Part shown: positions 44,101 to 52,372 of the stretch, piece after piece | How the letters are laid out: every line of letters begins with the position of its first letter | Position numbering within the stretch: position 1 is the first letter of the stretch | Assembly (NCBI GenBank): GCA_900100895.1 | Contig: FMTX01000013.1 | Span: forward strand, 1-64,000 | Direction: 5' to 3' | Length of the DNA: 64,000 nt | Source: Lachnospiraceae bacterium YSD2013 | GTDB lineage: Bacteria; Bacillota; Clostridia; Lachnospirales; Lachnospiraceae | The notes under the pieces: generated by a model | Seen by the model: the letters and a program-made list of their open reading frames with translations, nothing else | Told to the model about the DNA's origin: nothing | Database searches by the model: none | Program-made: the position numbers and the translations under genes

Positions 44101-46081
44101 CGCTAAGGCCGGCAACTGAAGGAGCTGCCATTGAAGTTCCGCTCATTACATCGTATGTGCCTTCATCTGTGGTGGAGTAAATGTTTCCGCCGGGAGCTGT
44201 GATTTCAGGCTTAAGTGAAAGGTCTCCGGGAACACCCCATGAAGAGAAATCGCTCATCAGGAATGCATCGGGAACATTGTAGTCGATAACCTTGTTGCTT
44301 ACGATGGTAACCTTACCGGAGTATGTACCGTTGGTCTCATCCAAAGTTGAATTCTCAACGATATCCATAGCAGCCGCAAGAGTGATGCTTGCACAAGGAA
44401 TGGTAGCGTTGGAACCTGTAAGGTTCATGCCGATGGTACCTTCTGCGTTGTTGTATACGAATACACCGATTGCACCTGCTGCGGCAGCATTTACATGCTT
44501 AACATAGAAGCTGATGTTACCTCTGGAAACAAGAACGATTTTGCCTGTAACATCAACGTTGGCAAAGTCTTCTTCTTCGCCGTAACCGGGAATAAGAACG
44601 TAATCATACTCGGTACCTGTGCCGTTAACATCAAGAGATGCCATGGGCTTGTTGGGAGCGCTGCTGCCGTCCTGGTAGCTTACAAGCTGCTCGCCGTTAA
44701 AGGTAGCTGCATAACCTGTCTTACTGGAGTTGGTTGCGCTGGCTACGGTGAATGCGTTGGTATATGATCCGGGAGAACCTACGGTATCAACGGCAACGTC
44801 TGTTGTAAGGCTTGCGCCGTATGTGCTGTGGTCTGCAAAAGAACCCGAGTTACCTGCGGAAATGACCACCAAGGTGTCACTGCCCTGAAGTCTGTCAAAG
44901 ATTTCGTCAACGTAAGCAGCGCCTTCTGCAGATTCACCTGCGCTTGCGGAACCAAGGCTTAAGTTAATGGAGTCTGCGCCGAGAATGATGGCATCTTCGA
45001 TAGCTGCCATATAGTCATCGGAATTAGCTCCGCCGTTCTTACCGAATACTCTCATTACGAATAACTGTGCGTCGGGTGCAACACCTACTACGCCGAGTTC
45101 TTCTGTACGGTATTCGCCGTCATAATTGATGTATTTGTTGGCAGTTGCGATACCGGCAACGTGTGAACCGTGATCGTCGTGACTGCCGTCAGACTTAATA
45201 AGGTGCTTAAGATCTAAGTTTCTGTCTACATAGTTAAAGCCAAAGGGAACCTTCGCATTAACATAGAGATCGTCTGCGGTAAGACCGGGATACATAGCAG
45301 CCGCATTGAGCTTGTCAACGCTTACTGCGATTTCTTCTGCGGTAAGAAGATTGTATGAATCGATTGTCTTGCCGTTGGTTGCCGCAGTCTCGTTAAGGCC
45401 GTATAAGAATCCGTCTTCGGAAAAAGAAGGATGGTTAACATCAAGACCTGTATCGATAACTGCAACTCTCATACCTGCGCCGGTGTATCCGGACTTCCAG
45501 GTGCTGTAGCTGCCTACCATCTCGCCTGCGGTCATGGTCTGAGGCTCGGCATTATCCATTGTCTCATAGACAGGAGCGATATAAACGGCAGAAACGCCGT
45601 CAACTGCTTCAATGTCTGCAAGGGTACCGTATTTTACATCTGCAGAAACTGCATTTGTAAGAATTGTAAAACTGTAATTGGTATCGAGGCTTTCTCCGTC
45701 AAGAGCTTCTTCCTCGATTTTCTCGATAACTTCCTCCTGAGTAGCGGTAAGTTCATCGGAATACTGCATTGCGGAATTATTCTCTGCAATGTTTTCTGTG
45801 GAATATCCTGCTTCCACAAGCGATTCATCGTCGAATACGATGAATACGCGAACGGTATCGTCTTCGCTATATTCGGGCTCTTCGTCTTCGATAGCCTTAG
45901 CATTGATTTCAATGCCGAGATCCGAATCCGATACGTCGTCGAGAGGCTCCAGAATAGGAGCTTCGGTGCTTATACTTTCAGCCTCTTCTGCTGCAAAAGA
46001 AAGTCCGCTCGGAAGCGCACTTAAACTTAAGCAAAGAGAAAGAACAAGCGCCAAAAGGGCTTTTAATCTAAACCTTCTCAA
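41105..46081 (-). CDS. Secreted multidomain subtilisin-like protease with internal dockerin
   Basis: This 1658-residue protein has a signal peptide, a propeptide (about 40-185) and an S8 domain with D210 (VAVIDTGLD), H304 (DDHGSHVAG) and S650 (SGTSMAAP). A PA-like insert (about 480-620) makes it C5a-peptidase/lactocepin-like. A dockerin pair follows (DIDENGCVSYTDVYALL near 805 and DFNGNGIVDTDDVASLL near 842). Then come Fn3-like strands, a BIG2-like domain (about 1270-1350), a region resembling repeated blades, and a Pro/Ala/Glu-rich tail (about 1590-1658). It degrades extracellular protein. The internal dockerin is unusual. No LPXTG is seen. Confidence 0.9.
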   Translation of the reverse strand: MRRFRLKALLALVLSLCLSLSALPSGLSFAAEEAESISTEAPILEPLDDVSDSDLGIEINAKAIEDEEPEYSEDDTVRVFIVFDDESLVEAGYSTENIAENNSAMQYSDELTATQEEVIEKIEEEALDGESLDTNYSFTILTNAVSADVKYGTLADIEAVDGVSAVYIAPVYETMDNAEPQTMTAGEMVGSYSTWKSGYTGAGMRVAVIDTGLDVNHPSFSEDGFLYGLNETAATNGKTIDSYNLLTAEEIAVSVDKLNAAAMYPGLTADDLYVNAKVPFGFNYVDRNLDLKHLIKSDGSHDDHGSHVAGIATANKYINYDGEYRTEELGVVGVAPDAQLFVMRVFGKNGGANSDDYMAAIEDAIILGADSINLSLGSASAGESAEGAAYVDEIFDRLQGSDTLVVISAGNSGSFADHSTYGASLTTDVAVDTVGSPGSYTNAFTVASATNSSKTGYAATFNGEQLVSYQDGSSAPNKPMASLDVNGTGTEYDYVLIPGYGEEEDFANVDVTGKIVLVSRGNISFYVKHVNAAAAGAIGVFVYNNAEGTIGMNLTGSNATIPCASITLAAAMDIVENSTLDETNGTYSGKVTIVSNKVIDYNVPDAFLMSDFSSWGVPGDLSLKPEITAPGGNIYSTTDEGTYDVMSGTSMAAPSVAGLSALVVQYIEENNLTEKTGLCKRTLAQSLLMSTAIPLEQKDGLLYSPRKQGAGLANALAATTSQAYILVGDKEGNDGKVKIELGDDPNRNGKYSFDFTVYNMGKDTAYFKLDSTTLTEAVLQQYFIANSSYELNPKVSIKTGSEALLYDIDENGCVSYTDVYALLYHVNLKKNYAKVATFPEAFDFNGNGIVDTDDVASLLKAVKRPSRSKINLKEKVFAVKNNAKVSVSIELSNADKQYLNDNFENGMYVDGFVKLDGKVDLSVPFLAFYGNWSDSSMFDPFDAMEFFCGDEDQLAYNGIEVTNYLSYQFAGDPKNYYFEPNMYATDAEYIADRNAISSLSGDKISAFNFTLIRNAAAFNASVTNAETGEVYLSKDFGEATATYYSATQAQWMSTKLTAKLNWAVTDAEGNALPDGTKVNITATAVPSYYVKNEDKPLGKGISYTIPVTVDNTKPSAEVKEFTETVKDVSGNVTEPGKITLAVSDNRYVAAVAILASDKKTVINGFAVNQTELGVPTEISFEYPQALFYILVVDYAGNTQRYRVNASGEPDATIADSIELSAEHLTMVKGSTAKLEATVGPETIIDDSVTWVSLDENVVTIDENGVLTAVGEGRAIVGALTNVPGADGEPLAAACVVDVITIDVDLNTTLWDENGGVYFGTFNSADLTLNKISEKQAEGFFSAVVVDGVLYAGTQDSNNGDGSLYKVNPNTFESELVGSVAAMNTDLAYGTGNGKLYATYSKYLLIEALDGTLEGAYDLTRYTGGNYVSGIAFLGSVFNNNYGCYIDICYVIDEAGVVYNLLVVGDLGIICEAIGETGISTNGEWKYSSLYYDDESEFLFYSCYDGTDDESFYAIADYYNNQTGEEWVEAYRLGQFATKVWPVSGLYQWDSENSAVNEGVTKLIEKTPVLNTEKLSSVEKISVNSRKTPDLAKEAEEAAPVVEEVTEDVSDNEAAPAEDVSENEASEEAPAEEEAPAEEAPAEEAPATEPVTDTSANDD

Positions 46082-46109
46082 AATTCATTCCTCCTGTTTT
46101 TATATGGCT

Positions 46110-46187
46110 CGACGGCACTTTATTCTCCCCTGCCGTCGGCTCCACTACACAACAAACGCCTACAATGAGTACTCACTGTAAGCGTTT
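46110..46187 (-). other. Structured 5' leader of the subtilase gene
   Basis: The leader of about 180 nt contains two strong dyads. CGACGGCA-N13-TGCCGTCG (46110-46138) is perfect. A 34-bp near-palindrome (46154-46187) has arms AAACGCCTACAATGAGT and, read on the other strand, AAACGCTTACAGTGAGT. Neither is followed by a T-run. They could control mRNA stability or translation, or the longer one could bind a regulator. No known riboswitch class was recognised. Confidence 0.5.
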
Positions 46188-46271
46188 AAATAGTTCTGTT
46201 TAATTCGACCGCAAATTATACTAAACCATAACCCAGAAGCACCCAAGAGACGTCGTCGTCCGCTTCTTTAA

Positions 46272-46300
46272 AGTGTAGCATCAACGCTTTATTTTGTCAA
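46272..46300 (-). promoter_or_regulatory. Promoter of the subtilase-cohesin operon
   Basis: On the minus strand TTGACA (complement of 46295-46300) and TACACT (complement of 46272-46277) are separated by 17 bp. This would give a leader of roughly 180 nt. Confidence 0.75.
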
Positions 46301-46335
46301 CGTGTTAAACCAGTGAAACGTTTTTGTTTAGGTAA

Positions 46336-46363
46336 CAAAAAAGCCCGCAAAATGCGGGCTTTC
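46336..46363 (-). terminator. Terminator of the alpha-galactosidase operon
   Basis: AAAGCCCGCA and TGCGGGCTTT form a 10-bp stem followed by T residues on the minus strand, 24 nt after the stop of the downstream small gene. Confidence 0.88.
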
Positions 46364-46386
46364 GATAGTCATGCTCTGCTATAGTT

Positions 46387-46803
46387 TCATAATTCTAACA
46401 ACTTTGTAATCCTTTGTGACTTATTATAGAGACGTATAATCGTTTCCGAGACCTTTTCATCGGTCAAAATGTCCGTCATTCCAAAGAAATTGTTCGTCTC
46501 AGGCGGAAGGATTCCCTTGACCGCTACCTGTGCAACGGCGTTAGCGCATACACGACAGTCATAGATATCGCGAAAGCCCTTGGCGATTCCCCAGTCTTCA
46601 TCTTCTTCCCGGGTAAGCCTCTGCATGGCACGGTGAAGAATCACTGCCGCGAACTTCCGGGTCACGGGTGCTTGCAGGTCGGCCTGCGATATGCCCGATA
46701 CCAGATAGTCTCTGTCGGCGGCTCTTGCGATATCTGTCGACGTCTTAGATAATAGTCTCTCGTGTTCCGCGAGAACGTATTCCGCAAATTTGTCAGTAGT
46801 CAT
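46387..46803 (-). CDS. Small SLH-like protein of unknown function
   Basis: This 138-residue soluble protein resembles S-layer-homology repeats (VTRKFAAVILHRAMQRL, GFRDIYDCRVCANAVAQVAVKGILPPE, then FGMTDILTDEKVSETIIRLYN), but it has no signal peptide and only about one and a half repeats. True SLH modules act outside the cell, so this may be a cytoplasmic relative with another use. It starts one base after the alpha-galactosidase stop codon and is surely cotranscribed. Confidence 0.6.
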   Translation of the reverse strand: MTTDKFAEYVLAEHERLLSKTSTDIARAADRDYLVSGISQADLQAPVTRKFAAVILHRAMQRLTREEDEDWGIAKGFRDIYDCRVCANAVAQVAVKGILPPETNNFFGMTDILTDEKVSETIIRLYNKSQRITKLLEL

Positions 46804-46804
46804 A

Positions 46805-48538
46805 TTAATTCTTGGGTGTAATTCTCAATGTTACGCTTGCGCAGGCAGGAAGTTCTTTAACTGTAAACACGCCTGTCGTATTCTCGGTAACTTCCTTGGT
46901 CCAAAGGTCTTTGACTTCGTAGGAGCCGGCGCTCTTGATACCTGCAAATATTTTGGAAAGCTCCTTAACATCTACGGAGAACTCTCCCTTCTTGTCTTCC
47001 TCGCTTACGTTTACAAAGCAAAGAGCAAAATCTCCGCCGCTCAAAGGCTTGCAGAGGATATCTACACGGTTGATGTCACGAATGTATTCTTTGTCGGGTC
47101 TTTCTACTGCCAGGGAGCTAAATACTCGCTTAGCCTGTACACCGAGAGCGTCCTGGTTAAGGTCGATAAGGTCTTTGTTGGCAATAATCTGATAGAGTGC
47201 GTCGCCCTTCTTAACTCTTCTTAAGTCAAGGCCGAGGAACAGGGGCGAGTTCATCATGCACCAAGTAGCCATGTGAGTTCTGTACTGGGTATCGTTAAGA
47301 CCGTTCATACCGATCATAAGCATGTCGGGATCGTTCCAGCCCTTATCGAGACCGGCGAACTCATCCATGATAACCGCCTTATTATACTGAGAGGTTACGC
47401 TGGGGGTATAATCATCCTTCCAGTTGCCGACACCGGGATCTCCGTCATTACCGACTCTAAAGGTAATATCGTTAAGAATTCTCCAGGAATCGCATACCTT
47501 GTAAGCCCAGTTCTGCGGATGGGTCTTGCCCCACTCGCAAGCAGAATAGATAATATCGTGATCGGGTTTAAGCTTATTCAACTCTCTTAAGAATCTGGAG
47601 TAGGAATTGAGAGTGTTCTCCTGCCTTCTGTGGTTCATAACGCGGATAATGTTAACGCCCTTCTTAAGCGAAACTTCAAAGTCCCTGCTCCATACAAAAG
47701 TCTCCTCGGACTCTGTCGGCTCTACGAAATCGTCGAAGAATATATCCTCTCCTACCGCAAGCTCCAGCCACTCGCCGACGCCTTCTTTCTTACCGGTTGC
47801 GTATTCCACAGCCAAAGAAACTGTCTTGTCCTCCTCAGCTTCTACTTCAAAAACAAGCTCACTGCTTCGAACCTCAAGAGGCGAAGCATCGGGGCCGGTA
47901 CCGTCGAAGGTTCCGAGGAAAGTTACATAGTCCTTCTCAACCTTGCCGACGAAGCCTGTTACCTTGCCGTCCTTAACAGCGCTGTATTCCTTGCCGTCTA
48001 TCTTAACCGCCTTGATATTGGGCGCGAATGTATATCTTGCATTCTCGGGATTGGAGAAAGTTGCATTATCCCAAAGGTAGTAGCAGTTATCTACCTTCAT
48101 GAAATCAACCTTCCAGTCCACATAGCTCTGCGCGTCCACATCTTCATATCCGCAGGTACCTACCTGCGCACCGCTGCAAAGTCTGTCGCCGATATCATTG
48201 TACATACCGAACTTAAGACCGTGTGAGTGCACATAATCGGACATTGCATTGAATCCGCTTGCAAACTTCACTTCATCGCTTACAAGTCTTCCGTTCACAC
48301 GCTCGGGCTTGTAGCAACCGTCGTCAAGCACGATGAATTTATATCCGAGCTTATCAAGTTCAAGCTCTTTAATCTTATCTACCATCGCACGGGTAAGCGC
48401 TTCGGTATTGTTGCTTCCGAATGCGTTCCAGCTGTTCCATCCCATGGGAGGCAGATGGTTTTTCTTCTTATTAAGTAATATCTCGCCGTTGTCAAAAGAA
48501 TCAAAACGTCCTTCTTTGTTAATTCTGTCGGGTGTCAT
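46805..48538 (-). CDS. GH27-family alpha-galactosidase with inserted beta-sandwich domain
   Basis: This 577-residue protein begins its barrel with LPPMGWNSWNAFG (29-41) and has the nucleophile D150 in VDFMKVDNCYY and the probable acid/base D357 in SWRILNDI. Between them about 150 residues (roughly 165-315) form a beta-rich insert, probably a carbohydrate-binding-like domain (VEYATGKKEGVGEWLELAV, MNHRR). No signal peptide is seen, so it should hydrolyse imported alpha-galactosides such as melibiose, raffinose or galactomannan fragments in the cytoplasm. GH27 members with related activities, such as beta-L-arabinopyranosidase, cannot be excluded. Confidence 0.88.
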   Translation of the reverse strand: MTPDRINKEGRFDSFDNGEILLNKKKNHLPPMGWNSWNAFGSNNTEALTRAMVDKIKELELDKLGYKFIVLDDGCYKPERVNGRLVSDEVKFASGFNAMSDYVHSHGLKFGMYNDIGDRLCSGAQVGTCGYEDVDAQSYVDWKVDFMKVDNCYYLWDNATFSNPENARYTFAPNIKAVKIDGKEYSAVKDGKVTGFVGKVEKDYVTFLGTFDGTGPDASPLEVRSSELVFEVEAEEDKTVSLAVEYATGKKEGVGEWLELAVGEDIFFDDFVEPTESEETFVWSRDFEVSLKKGVNIIRVMNHRRQENTLNSYSRFLRELNKLKPDHDIIYSACEWGKTHPQNWAYKVCDSWRILNDITFRVGNDGDPGVGNWKDDYTPSVTSQYNKAVIMDEFAGLDKGWNDPDMLMIGMNGLNDTQYRTHMATWCMMNSPLFLGLDLRRVKKGDALYQIIANKDLIDLNQDALGVQAKRVFSSLAVERPDKEYIRDINRVDILCKPLSGGDFALCFVNVSEEDKKGEFSVDVKELSKIFAGIKSAGSYEVKDLWTKEVTENTTGVFTVKELPACASVTLRITPKN

Positions 48539-48697
48539 ATTATCCTCACTTTCAAGTAGCCCGTGTTAGTATATTCGAAAGCCACGGTTCTTTGTGTATC
48601 ATACTGTAAATCGTTTTACTTGTCTATTCATTTTTTGCGCAAAATTGGTCTTATATCACTCGCCTGACTCGAATTCCTGTGATATAATCAGTTCGTT

Positions 48698-49732
48698 ATG
48701 AAAAAGAAAACATTACCTATAATTATTACAACCGCCTTTCTTTTGGCGGGATGCTCTGCCATTACGGTGGAGGAAATATCAAGTACCGAGACTCAGACGA
48801 GTGTATCGACGGAGACTTATCTTGAACTTCCGGCAAGCAATTCGTCCGCTTCCGTTTCCGAAGCCGAGGTTGCTTCAACAGAAGTTGAGGATTCTTCTGT
48901 ATCATCTTCCGACGTGTCTGCCGATGAACCCGAAGAAGTTCCCGCAGAGCCCGAGCTTCCCGACACCATTACCTTTGTCGATGTGTATCAAGAATCTTAT
49001 ACCGTAGACTTTAAGAAAGACTGGGCTCTTCACAATTACAATTTGGACTGCTTTGTCCACGACGGCGACAAGGTATATTACCAAGGCGACGAAGCCTATA
49101 CTTCACGTCTCGGAATCGATGTGAGCCATCACCAGAAGGGCAAGATTGACTGGAAGAAAGTTGCCGACTCGGGTGTTGAGTTCGTTATCGTTCGTGTAGG
49201 ATACCGCGGTTACGGTCTTAACTCCGGCTGGATTAAGGAAGACGAATACGCAGCTTCCAACATTAAGAAGGCTCACGAAGCGGGTCTTGATGTAGGAACA
49301 TATTTCTTTTCCCAGGCAATTAACGAAGAAGAAGCGTTGGAAGAAGCCGAATTTGTAATCGATTTCTTTAAGCGCAACAATATAAACCCGGAAGACATGG
49401 AACTTCCCGTGGTCTACGATCCCGAGAGCATTCGCAAAGACGATGCCCGCACCGACGGCATCTCCGGCGAGCAATTTACTAAGAACACTCGTGTATTCTG
49501 CGACAAGATTAAAGAAGCAGGCTTCAAGCCCATGATTTATTCCAATATGCTGTGGGAAGCTTACATGCTTGACCTTAATGAATTGTCCGATATTCCCGTG
49601 TGGTATGCGGACTACGAAGAACTGCCCCAGACTCCTTATGATTTCATAATGTGGCAGTATTCTGAGAAGATTCATGTTCCCGGCATTCCCGGCAACATGG
49701 ACGGAAACATTCTTTTGGTACCCAATAACTAA
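48698..49732 (+). CDS. GH25 lysozyme-like lipoprotein
   Basis: This 344-residue lipoprotein has a lipobox (LLAGC, C19), a Ser/Thr/Glu-rich linker (about 25-90) and a GH25 domain starting RLGIDVSHHQKGKIDWKKV. It continues with FVIVRVGYRGYG, GTYFFSQAINEEEALEEA, PVVYDPE and a final FIMWQYSEK. GH25 enzymes cleave the MurNAc-GlcNAc bond of peptidoglycan at the cell surface. It is a single gene with its own terminator, probably for cell wall remodelling. Confidence 0.92.
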   Translation: MKKKTLPIIITTAFLLAGCSAITVEEISSTETQTSVSTETYLELPASNSSASVSEAEVASTEVEDSSVSSSDVSADEPEEVPAEPELPDTITFVDVYQESYTVDFKKDWALHNYNLDCFVHDGDKVYYQGDEAYTSRLGIDVSHHQKGKIDWKKVADSGVEFVIVRVGYRGYGLNSGWIKEDEYAASNIKKAHEAGLDVGTYFFSQAINEEEALEEAEFVIDFFKRNNINPEDMELPVVYDPESIRKDDARTDGISGEQFTKNTRVFCDKIKEAGFKPMIYSNMLWEAYMLDLNELSDIPVWYADYEELPQTPYDFIMWQYSEKIHVPGIPGNMDGNILLVPNN

Positions 49733-49747
49733 ATATCATAGGACACA

Positions 49748-49785
49748 GAAAAGGCTACGGATTTGCATCTCCGTAGCCTTTATTT
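49748..49785. terminator. Bidirectional terminator between the GH25 and isochorismatase-LarC genes
   Basis: AAAGGCTACGG and CCGTAGCCTTT form a strong stem between two convergent genes, with T-rich flanks on both strands. Confidence 0.85.
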
Positions 49786-49789
49786 ATTC

Positions 49790-51181
49790 TCAGTCGGTCT
49801 CACCGAGCATTGCTCGTACTGCGCTTAATGTTCCGAAATCTTTCTTACCGATTCCATAACCTATGGATTTAACCCGAATAATAGGCATGTTGCCGAATCG
49901 TGTTGCGAAATGCTTAAGAAGCGCTGCGCCTGTAGGGGTACAAAGTTCACCTCTAATGTTGCCTCCGTAAATCGGCACATCTCTTAAGATGTATGCAGTG
50001 GCGGGCGCGGGTACCGGAAGTATTCCGTGAGCGCATTTAACCTCACCGCAACCTACATGTACGGGCGACACTACCACTTCATCGGGCTTAATCTCGTTCA
50101 TCAATACACATGCAGCTGTGATATCCGCAATTGCATCCAGCGCACCCACTTCGTGGAAATGTATCTCAGATACAGTCGTTCCGTGCACGTGGCTCTCTGC
50201 CTCGGCAATAATCTTGTAAACATCCATAACTTCGTCCTGAATCGACTCGGGAAGATTCATATGTCCACGCACTATATGCTCTATATCAGCCAGGCTTCTG
50301 TGGTGATGATGTTCATGGTCGTGAGAGTGCTCGTGGTCGTGATGGTGCTCATGATCGTGGTGATGCTCATGATCATGTGAGTGCTCGTGGTCATGATGGT
50401 GATGAGCGTCATACTCATCCTCTTCTTCACCGTTAACCTTCACGGATACATAAGTTCCCGTGATTCCGTACTTTACGGTCTTCTCTCTTGTGAAAGTCAC
50501 ACCCGGAATATCCAGAGCATTAAGCTTCGCAAAAGAAGCATCCGCGTCATCCACAATCTCCGAAAGAGCCGCCGTAATCATGTCACCTGCAGCACCCATG
50601 TTGCATTCCAAATACAAAGTTTTCATAGCTTTACCTTTCACCCCTGAGCCTGCCCCTTCTTTAAGCAGGTTTCTTGCCTCATCCATGCCGATGCACTTGG
50701 CAAATCGGCCCGGCCACATCATTTCGTTGTAGTATCGATAGGCCGTTTCTCCCGGCATATAATCGCTGTTAAACGTAGAATTCGTATATTCGGGCACTAT
50801 CATTTCAAAGCCGTTATCGAAACCTGACTTAATCGTTGCATCGATACAGAAATTCGTCTGAAGGCCAATGGTCATGATTGCAGTCTCTTTCTTTTGCTTT
50901 AAATAATCAAGCAATCCTACGGAAGGGTGCAATGCACTGTTGACCGTCTTTATAAATACTTTCTCGCCGGTCTCAGGTGCGAATTCATCGAATATTTCAA
51001 ACTCCTCGTCACCTACAGAAAAACCTGTTCCCGGACCGTCGTCGTGCTGAACAAATATTACTTCCTTGCCATTCTCTCTGGCGAGTGTGATAAGCTCCTT
51101 AATATTCTGCTTAAGTCTGTCAAATCCGAAGAGCCTGTCATCCGTGATACCTTTCTGAGTATCAATTACCAATAAAACCAT
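49790..51181 (-). CDS. Isochorismatase-family hydrolase fused to LarC1-like nickel-insertion domain
   Basis: Residues 1-180 are a cysteine hydrolase of the isochorismatase family with a probable D7-K78-C112 triad (MVLLVIDTQKG, VFIKTVNSAL, LQTNFCIDA). From M186 the sequence is LarC-like (MKTLYLECNMGAAGDM; IHFHEVGALDAIAD; ELCTPTGAALL), with a His/Asp/Glu-rich metal loop at 260-294. LarC supplies nickel to the pincer cofactor of lactate racemase-type enzymes. Only the LarC1 part is present; the protein ends at LGETD and a terminator follows, so LarC2 is missing. The internal ATG has an AAAGGT-like site before it, hinting at a recent gene fusion or independent internal starts. Confidence 0.85.
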   Translation of the reverse strand: MVLLVIDTQKGITDDRLFGFDRLKQNIKELITLARENGKEVIFVQHDDGPGTGFSVGDEEFEIFDEFAPETGEKVFIKTVNSALHPSVGLLDYLKQKKETAIMTIGLQTNFCIDATIKSGFDNGFEMIVPEYTNSTFNSDYMPGETAYRYYNEMMWPGRFAKCIGMDEARNLLKEGAGSGVKGKAMKTLYLECNMGAAGDMITAALSEIVDDADASFAKLNALDIPGVTFTREKTVKYGITGTYVSVKVNGEEEDEYDAHHHHDHEHSHDHEHHHDHEHHHDHEHSHDHEHHHHRSLADIEHIVRGHMNLPESIQDEVMDVYKIIAEAESHVHGTTVSEIHFHEVGALDAIADITAACVLMNEIKPDEVVVSPVHVGCGEVKCAHGILPVPAPATAYILRDVPIYGGNIRGELCTPTGAALLKHFATRFGNMPIIRVKSIGYGIGKKDFGTLSAVRAMLGETD

Positions 51182-51305
51182 AGCTTTCTCCTTAGTAACG
51201 TGATTTCATTATAATATAATCAGTCATTTATCTCAACGCAAAATAGTTGCGCGCAATCTTAAATTTGTATAAAAATGTGCATTCCATATAGGACGATGCC
51301 ATAAT

Positions 51306-51342
51306 CAAAAGAGCCTTGCAACCATGACAGCTGCAAGACTCT
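51306..51342 (-). terminator. Terminator of the nucleoside transport/guaA operon
   Basis: On the minus strand AGAGTCTTGCA and TGCAAGGCTCT form a stem with one G-T pair, followed by TTTT, about 25 nt after the guaA stop codon. Confidence 0.72.
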
Positions 51343-51366
51343 AAATGTATGCAATATGGCAAAGTT

Positions 51367-52344
51367 TTATTCGAATTCTATTGTAGCCACGGGCTTCGGG
51401 CTGAGGTCGTAGAGAACTCTGTTAACACCCTTAACCTCTGCGGTAATACGCTTAACGATGTGGTTAAGAAGTGAGTAAGGAATCTCCTCTACAGTAGCAG
51501 AAGTAGCATCAACCGAGTTAACCGCGCGGATGATTACCATCCAGTCGTCGGTACGCTTGCCGTCCTTGATGCCGGTGGATGTAAAAGGAGGAACCACGGT
51601 GAAATACTGCCATACTTTACCTTCAAGGCCGTTCTTGGCGAATTCTTCGCGAAGAATAGCATCTGACTCTCTTACTGCCTCAAGACGGTCTCTTGTGATG
51701 GCGCCTACGCAGCGTACTCCAAGGCCGGGGCCGGGGAAGGGCTGACGATATACCATATTGTCGGGAAGGCCGAGAACCTTACCTACCACGCGAACTTCGT
51801 CTTTGTATAAGAACTTAACGGGCTCAACAAGTTCAAAGTTAAGCTCCTCGGGAAGGCCGCCTACGTTGTGATGAGCTTTAACACCGTCAGACTCTAAGAT
51901 ATCAGGGTAAATCGTGCCCTGCGCAAGGAACTGAATACCTTCAAGCTTAGCGGCTTCTTCGGCGAATACATTGATAAACTCCGCACCGATAATCTTACGC
52001 TTCTTCTCGGGGTCTGATATTCCCGCAAGCTTATCAAGAAAACGGTCAACCGCATCTACGTAGATGAGATTGGCGTCCATCTGGTTCTTAAATACTTCAA
52101 TAACCTGCTCGGGTTCGCCTTTTCTGAGCAATCCGTGATTAACATGTACGCATACGAGCTGCTTGCCGATAGCTTTAATAAGAAGGGCTGCGACAACGGA
52201 TGAATCAACTCCGCCTGACAGTGCAAGAAGCACTTTCTTATCGCCGACCTGCGCTCTGATTTCTTTAACCTGTTCGTCAATAAACTTAGTTGCTAAAGCT
52301 TCATTGGTAATTCTTTCAAGTGTTTCCGGGCGTTTTTCGCTCAT
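51367..52344 (-). CDS. guaA: GMP synthase, ATP-pyrophosphatase subunit only (no glutaminase domain)
   Basis: This 325-residue protein has the PP-loop LLALSGGVDSSVVAALL (about 39-55), VHVNHGLLRKGE, AQGTIYPDILES, the dimerisation-region motif RQPFPGPGLGVR and the C-terminal LSPKPVATIEFE. It adenylates XMP and aminates it to GMP. Typical bacterial GuaA has about 510 residues with an N-terminal glutamine amidotransferase domain, which is absent here, so it needs a separate glutaminase or free ammonia. It is the last gene of the guanine-riboswitch operon. Confidence 0.92.
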   Translation of the reverse strand: MSEKRPETLERITNEALATKFIDEQVKEIRAQVGDKKVLLALSGGVDSSVVAALLIKAIGKQLVCVHVNHGLLRKGEPEQVIEVFKNQMDANLIYVDAVDRFLDKLAGISDPEKKRKIIGAEFINVFAEEAAKLEGIQFLAQGTIYPDILESDGVKAHHNVGGLPEELNFELVEPVKFLYKDEVRVVGKVLGLPDNMVYRQPFPGPGLGVRCVGAITRDRLEAVRESDAILREEFAKNGLEGKVWQYFTVVPPFTSTGIKDGKRTDDWMVIIRAVNSVDATSATVEEIPYSLLNHIVKRITAEVKGVNRVLYDLSPKPVATIEFE

Positions 52345-52372
52345 GTTAATGTAACCTCCTCAATAAATATAA

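Noticed and set aside
46154-46187. 34-bp near-palindrome considered as a terminator
   Set aside because: No T-run follows in either direction and it lies between the promoter and start codon of the subtilase gene.
46110-46270. Subtilase leader considered as a c-di-GMP riboswitch
   Set aside because: The conserved core sequences of the known c-di-GMP aptamer classes are not present.
50290-50410. Tandem-repeat-like DNA (CATGAT/CGTGGT units)
   Set aside because: It simply encodes the His/Asp/Glu-rich metal loop of the LarC1 domain and is not a separate repeat element.
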